Below, piece by piece: positions 5,840-8,134 of a DNA stretch of 8,134 nt; position 1 is the stretch's first letter; each line of letters starts with the position of its first letter. The translations under genes were made by a program, and so were the position numbers. The DNA comes from an uncultured Alphaproteobacteria bacterium (GTDB taxonomy: Bacteria; Pseudomonadota; Alphaproteobacteria; Rs-D84): contig CALXPA010000036.1 in the NCBI GenBank assembly GCA_944390185.1, positions 1 to 8,134 on the forward strand, in the 5' to 3' direction. A model generated the notes under the pieces. The model saw only the letters and a list, made by a program, of their open reading frames with translations, had not been told where the DNA came from and did not search any database.

Positions 5840-6571
5840 GTGAGGTTTCTGCGATATTTTTTTATTCTGGTGTTATGTGGGTGTTCGTTTGGGTGGCGCG
5901 CACCTGATGAATTTGTATATGTTCCGATTACTGCGGGTGAATTTGAAATTGCCACGTGGCGCCAGATGACTGACGCGGCCGCACCGATACATATTTATAT
6001 CGAAGGCGACGGTCACGCGTTTAATGGTCGTGGTATGCCAACGTCTGATCCGACGCCGCGTGGGACGTTTATGCGGGATATGGCGGCGGCAGATTCTGGG
6101 GCGAACGTTGTATATATGGCGCGCCCGTGCCAGTACATAATGTCGCCATCGTGTGACCAGTCGGACTGGACAGACGGGCGGTTCAGTGCAGAGATAATTG
6201 ATTCTGTGGCCGATGCAATTATCCAGATTGCTGGGCGGCGACCTGTGGTATTGATTGGATATTCTGGGGGTGCGATGGTGTCGGGTTTGGTTATAAAAAC
6301 ACACCCGGAAATCAACGTGGCCCAGTGGATAACGATTGCCGGTGTTCTGAACCATACAGATTGGACAGAGCACTTTGGCGACAGTCCGCTGACAAAATCT
6401 ATGGACATGACAGAATTGCCAGATGTGCCCCAGACACACTATGTCGGATCTGATGATGACGTTGTGCCGCCCCAATTGACCCAGCGCATGGTGCCCGAAA
6501 CAGATATTGTGATTATTCCTGGTGCGACACACGACGACTTTGGTAATTTGACATTAGATTTTTTGTATTGA
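5840..6571 (+). CDS. Alpha/beta-hydrolase lipoprotein
   Basis: A 243-residue protein. The N-terminus is a lipoprotein signal: MRFLRYFFILVLCGC, with Cys15 as the predicted lipidated residue (LCGC, a slightly unusual lipobox with Cys at -2). The mature part is an alpha/beta hydrolase of a proteobacterial family I recognise by YIEGDGHAF (53-61), DPTP (70-73), ARPCQY (94-99), a second Cys105 that may bond to Cys97, and WTDGRFSAEII. The nucleophile elbow is GYSGG at 140-144 with Ser142. The acid is probably Asp206, in GSDDDVVPP, and the base His231, in PGATHDD, so the triad looks complete. The substrate is unknown; an envelope esterase or lipase-like enzyme is inferred. Start: GTG 5840 puts the signal peptide at the N-terminus. 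The frame stays open far upstream, but that part is antisense to the solenoid gene. There is no Shine-Dalgarno at a usable distance. The stop codon overlaps the next gene's -35 box. Confidence 0.85.
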   Translation: MRFLRYFFILVLCGCSFGWRAPDEFVYVPITAGEFEIATWRQMTDAAAPIHIYIEGDGHAFNGRGMPTSDPTPRGTFMRDMAAADSGANVVYMARPCQYIMSPSCDQSDWTDGRFSAEIIDSVADAIIQIAGRRPVVLIGYSGGAMVSGLVIKTHPEINVAQWITIAGVLNHTDWTEHFGDSPLTKSMDMTELPDVPQTHYVGSDDDVVPPQLTQRMVPETDIVIIPGATHDDFGNLTLDFLY

Positions 6572-6596
6572 CAAACTGTTATTTTTGTACTATATT
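6568..6596 (+). promoter_or_regulatory. Strong promoter of the GNAT gene
   Basis: A perfect TTGACA (6568-6573) overlaps the hydrolase stop codon. After exactly 17 bases comes TATATT (6591-6596, 5 of 6 matches). The ATG at 6607 is 11 bases after the -10 box, so the leader would be about 2-5 bases. This is the best promoter match in the window. Confidence 0.7.
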
Positions 6597-6606
6597 CTTC
6601 GTCAAG

Positions 6607-7362
6607 ATGATGAATATAGAAATTGTTCCTATTTTTGATCAGTCTGTTCCACACGTGTGGGATGACTTTGTGCGTATTTCTGCGGCGGCGATGCGTCATG
6701 TGTACAATTACAAGACGTCCGAACCAGAACGTCGCGATGCGATATCTAAATTGCAATACAATTGGGCGCATTCTGAATACAGTTTTGCGTTCGGTGCAAC
6801 CAACGGCAAAACAATGGTCGGTTTTATTTATGGTGATTGCGCTGATGACACGGCTGTGATTCAGGGACTGTACGTGATGCCACGATACATGTCGCGCCGT
6901 GTGGGTGCCCGATTACTGCACAGTGCAGAAAATGCCATGACGTTTGTGGCTGATACGGTGGAACTGGTGTCATTGGCCAACGCCCAGGGATTTTATGAAT
7001 ATCATGGTTATGTTCCCATATCCCGCGGCAGCAATCATTACGTAAAACAGATTGACCAAGAAATACGCAGCACCGTTGTTCCTGTGTTTCGACCAACGTC
7101 ATTGATTATGGATTCTTGCGACCAGATTGCCCAAATGAACGGCCAGCGTTTTGATGATTCGGATGCCTATGATGTGGCCAGTGCACATTGGCCTATGTTT
7201 GTGCATACGGATGCCATGTCCCAGATTTGTGGCTTTGCACGCAGTCAAATAAAAAATAATAGCTATGTTGAACAAATTTGCATTGACAGACGTTGCGCAT
7301 CGGATATTATTCGAAACCGCTTGGCGCGTGCGCTGGGGGGAATGCAAATAACAGGCAGATAA
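6607..7362 (+). CDS. GNAT-family N-acetyltransferase with probable second degenerate GNAT half
   Basis: A 251-residue protein (250 if the second of two adjacent ATGs is used). The first half is a clear GNAT domain: VGFIYGD (71-77), the acetyl-CoA-binding strand and loop IQGLYVMPRYMSRRVGARLL (85-104), the helix to ~111, and AQGFYEYHGYVPI (126-138), the usual C-terminal part. The ~110 remaining residues are not needed for one GNAT domain. They contain ICGFARS (207-213) and VEQICIDRRCASDIIRNRLA (221-240), which align in order and spacing with the strand-loop-helix of the first half but lack the glycine-bearing loop. Role inferred: acetyl-CoA-dependent transfer to an amine; substrate unknown. Start: ATG 6607 lies just after a strong promoter, with no Shine-Dalgarno. 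An upstream in-frame TTG at 6568 is rejected because it is the -35 box. The methyltransferase starts four bases after its stop, so the two are probably co-transcribed. Confidence 0.82.
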   Translation: MMNIEIVPIFDQSVPHVWDDFVRISAAAMRHVYNYKTSEPERRDAISKLQYNWAHSEYSFAFGATNGKTMVGFIYGDCADDTAVIQGLYVMPRYMSRRVGARLLHSAENAMTFVADTVELVSLANAQGFYEYHGYVPISRGSNHYVKQIDQEIRSTVVPVFRPTSLIMDSCDQIAQMNGQRFDDSDAYDVASAHWPMFVHTDAMSQICGFARSQIKNNSYVEQICIDRRCASDIIRNRLARALGGMQITGR

Positions 7363-7366
7363 AATC

Positions 7367-8134
7367 ATGGCAAAAAAATCAGAATCAAAATTTGGGTTAA
7401 TGGATATCCCGCTGTCGTGCAGTGTTTTTCTGGAACCTGCGTTACAGCGTTATTCGCGAAATATTGCGCCGTTGTCGAACGATACCAAGCGTATTGTTCA
7501 TGAATGGAATCGTGTATTAATAGATGTGTTAAAGACATCAAAGTACAGTGTACACTTGGGGGATGTTGGACGCAAAATTCTGCGCAGTGCAACCAAAGAT
7601 GCAACTTTTGCGACCAAGTGTGTTGAATTCGCACGCAGTGTGCTGCTGCATTCGTTACATTATGCAATACGATTTACAGAAAGTGTCCATTTTGTGTCGG
7701 GCAAAATTGCTGGGGCATCAGATGTACGCTTTGTTGATTTGGGGTGCGGATTTTCGCCATTGGCGGCCACGATTTTATCGGGCCATAATTTGCCGGACGT
7801 TTATTGCATTGATATGCCTGAAATCATAGATGTGTACACCCAGGTATCTGAACGCGTGTGTGGTCGTGCCCCGCGCAGCATATCTTGGGCGGATGCATGT
7901 GCAATGGCGTCATCGAAAAAATTAGACACAATTGTTGCAATGGGGGTGTTGCCGTACATCGATTTGAACGAACAGATTACACGCCTAAAGTTTATCAATA
8001 CAAACTTTCGGAACTTTTTGGTAGAGATAAAGTATAACAATAACGCGGCCACAGCTGGGGAAAATGTATTTAACCTGGACCAGTTACAGCGATTGCGAAT
8101 GTCGGCGGAAAATGCCCAGACACTGGAAACGACG
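7367..8134 (+). CDS. Class I SAM-dependent methyltransferase, 3' end cut by window
   Basis: Open from ATG 7367 to the window end, 256 codons visible without a stop. Motif I is FVDLGCGFSPLA at 122-133, a typical SAM-binding glycine loop. The following strand gives VYCIDMPEII (145-154), with Asp149 placed to bind the ribose hydroxyls. LDTIVAMGVLPYID (186-199) fits the motif IV strand. The first ~115 residues are mostly helical, start with a basic patch (MAKKSESK), and would form a substrate-binding cap. The acidic DMPEI stretch vaguely recalls leucine-carboxyl-methyltransferase-like enzymes, but this is weak; the target cannot be named. The start is four bases after the GNAT stop, with only a weak AGG at 7353-7355, so translation is probably coupled to the GNAT gene. 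The visible end (NVFNLDQLQRLRMSAENA) still looks like globular protein. Confidence 0.8.
   Translation, partial: MAKKSESKFGLMDIPLSCSVFLEPALQRYSRNIAPLSNDTKRIVHEWNRVLIDVLKTSKYSVHLGDVGRKILRSATKDATFATKCVEFARSVLLHSLHYAIRFTESVHFVSGKIAGASDVRFVDLGCGFSPLAATILSGHNLPDVYCIDMPEIIDVYTQVSERVCGRAPRSISWADACAMASSKKLDTIVAMGVLPYIDLNEQITRLKFINTNFRNFLVEIKYNNNAATAGENVFNLDQLQRLRMSAENAQTLETT

Noticed and set aside
5781..5887. Repeated GGGTGTTC at 5781 and 5879
   Set aside because: Eight bases in a G/T-rich region, one copy inside a coding signal peptide; chance is sufficient.
5873..6532. 219-codon minus-strand open frame opposite the hydrolase
   Set aside because: His/Arg/Cys-rich shadow of a gene with a complete catalytic triad.
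4949..6571. A single 540-codon open frame on the plus strand through the solenoid gene and the hydrolase
   Set aside because: Its first ~300 codons are antisense to a gene with its own promoter, Shine-Dalgarno and terminator. Only the part from GTG 5840, which opens with a lipoprotein signal, reads as a real protein.
7365..8052. Open frames on both strands within the methyltransferase region (7365-7667 minus, 7548-7829 plus, 7801-8052 minus)
   Set aside because: The frame from ATG 7367 to the window end encodes clear SAM-binding motifs, so the others are shadows.
1..8134. Mobile element, prophage, toxin-antitoxin or defence system
   Set aside because: No transposase, integrase, nuclease partner, terminal inverted repeats or att-like duplications were found. 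The small membrane protein has holin-like size, but no phage genes surround it.

Overview
The window looks like ordinary chromosome from a gram-negative bacterium, most likely an alphaproteobacterium of moderate GC (roughly half, estimated by eye). The signs are: a lepB-rnc pair as in alphaproteobacterial chromosomes; an RNase III signature reading NERLEFIGDRVLGL, with the Arg common in that class; an outer-membrane beta-barrel protein ending in Phe; SecG; and a lipoprotein. Genes are tightly packed. No tRNA, rRNA, IS element, integrase, phage gene or CRISPR array was seen. No gene-free stretch exceeds about 150 bases.

Layout. (1) 2-958, plus: the 3' part of a secreted outer-membrane beta-barrel protein. 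It runs head-on into comM (979-2499, minus), and one bidirectional hairpin fills the gap. (2) 2500-2573: a divergent region with interleaved promoters for comM and lepB. (3) 2574-4095, plus: lepB (signal peptidase I) and rnc (RNase III), overlapping by 8 bases; then secG (4143-4505) with its own promoter and terminator. (4) 4547-4804, minus: a small two-span membrane protein. 4918-5694, minus: an unrecognised single-span protein with a predicted periplasmic short beta-solenoid. Each of these two has its own promoter and Shine-Dalgarno. (5) 5695-5839: a divergent control region with three 12-bp tandem repeats, each carrying TTGACA on the minus strand. (6) 5840-8134, plus: an alpha/beta-hydrolase lipoprotein, a GNAT acetyltransferase with a probable second degenerate GNAT half, and a class I SAM methyltransferase cut by the window end.

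How they work together. LepB, SecG and the envelope proteins (beta-barrel protein, solenoid protein, lipoprotein hydrolase) share an export theme, but only lepB-rnc and GNAT-methyltransferase look transcriptionally coupled. The most interesting signals are regulatory. Three genes (comM, hydrolase, GNAT) have a sigma70-like promoter placed so that transcription would start at or within about 5 bases of the start codon, with no Shine-Dalgarno, while four others have normal leaders with good Shine-Dalgarno sites. I found no clear undescribed multi-gene system. The best candidates for novelty are the solenoid protein with its iterated promoter, and the double-GNAT/methyltransferase pair.
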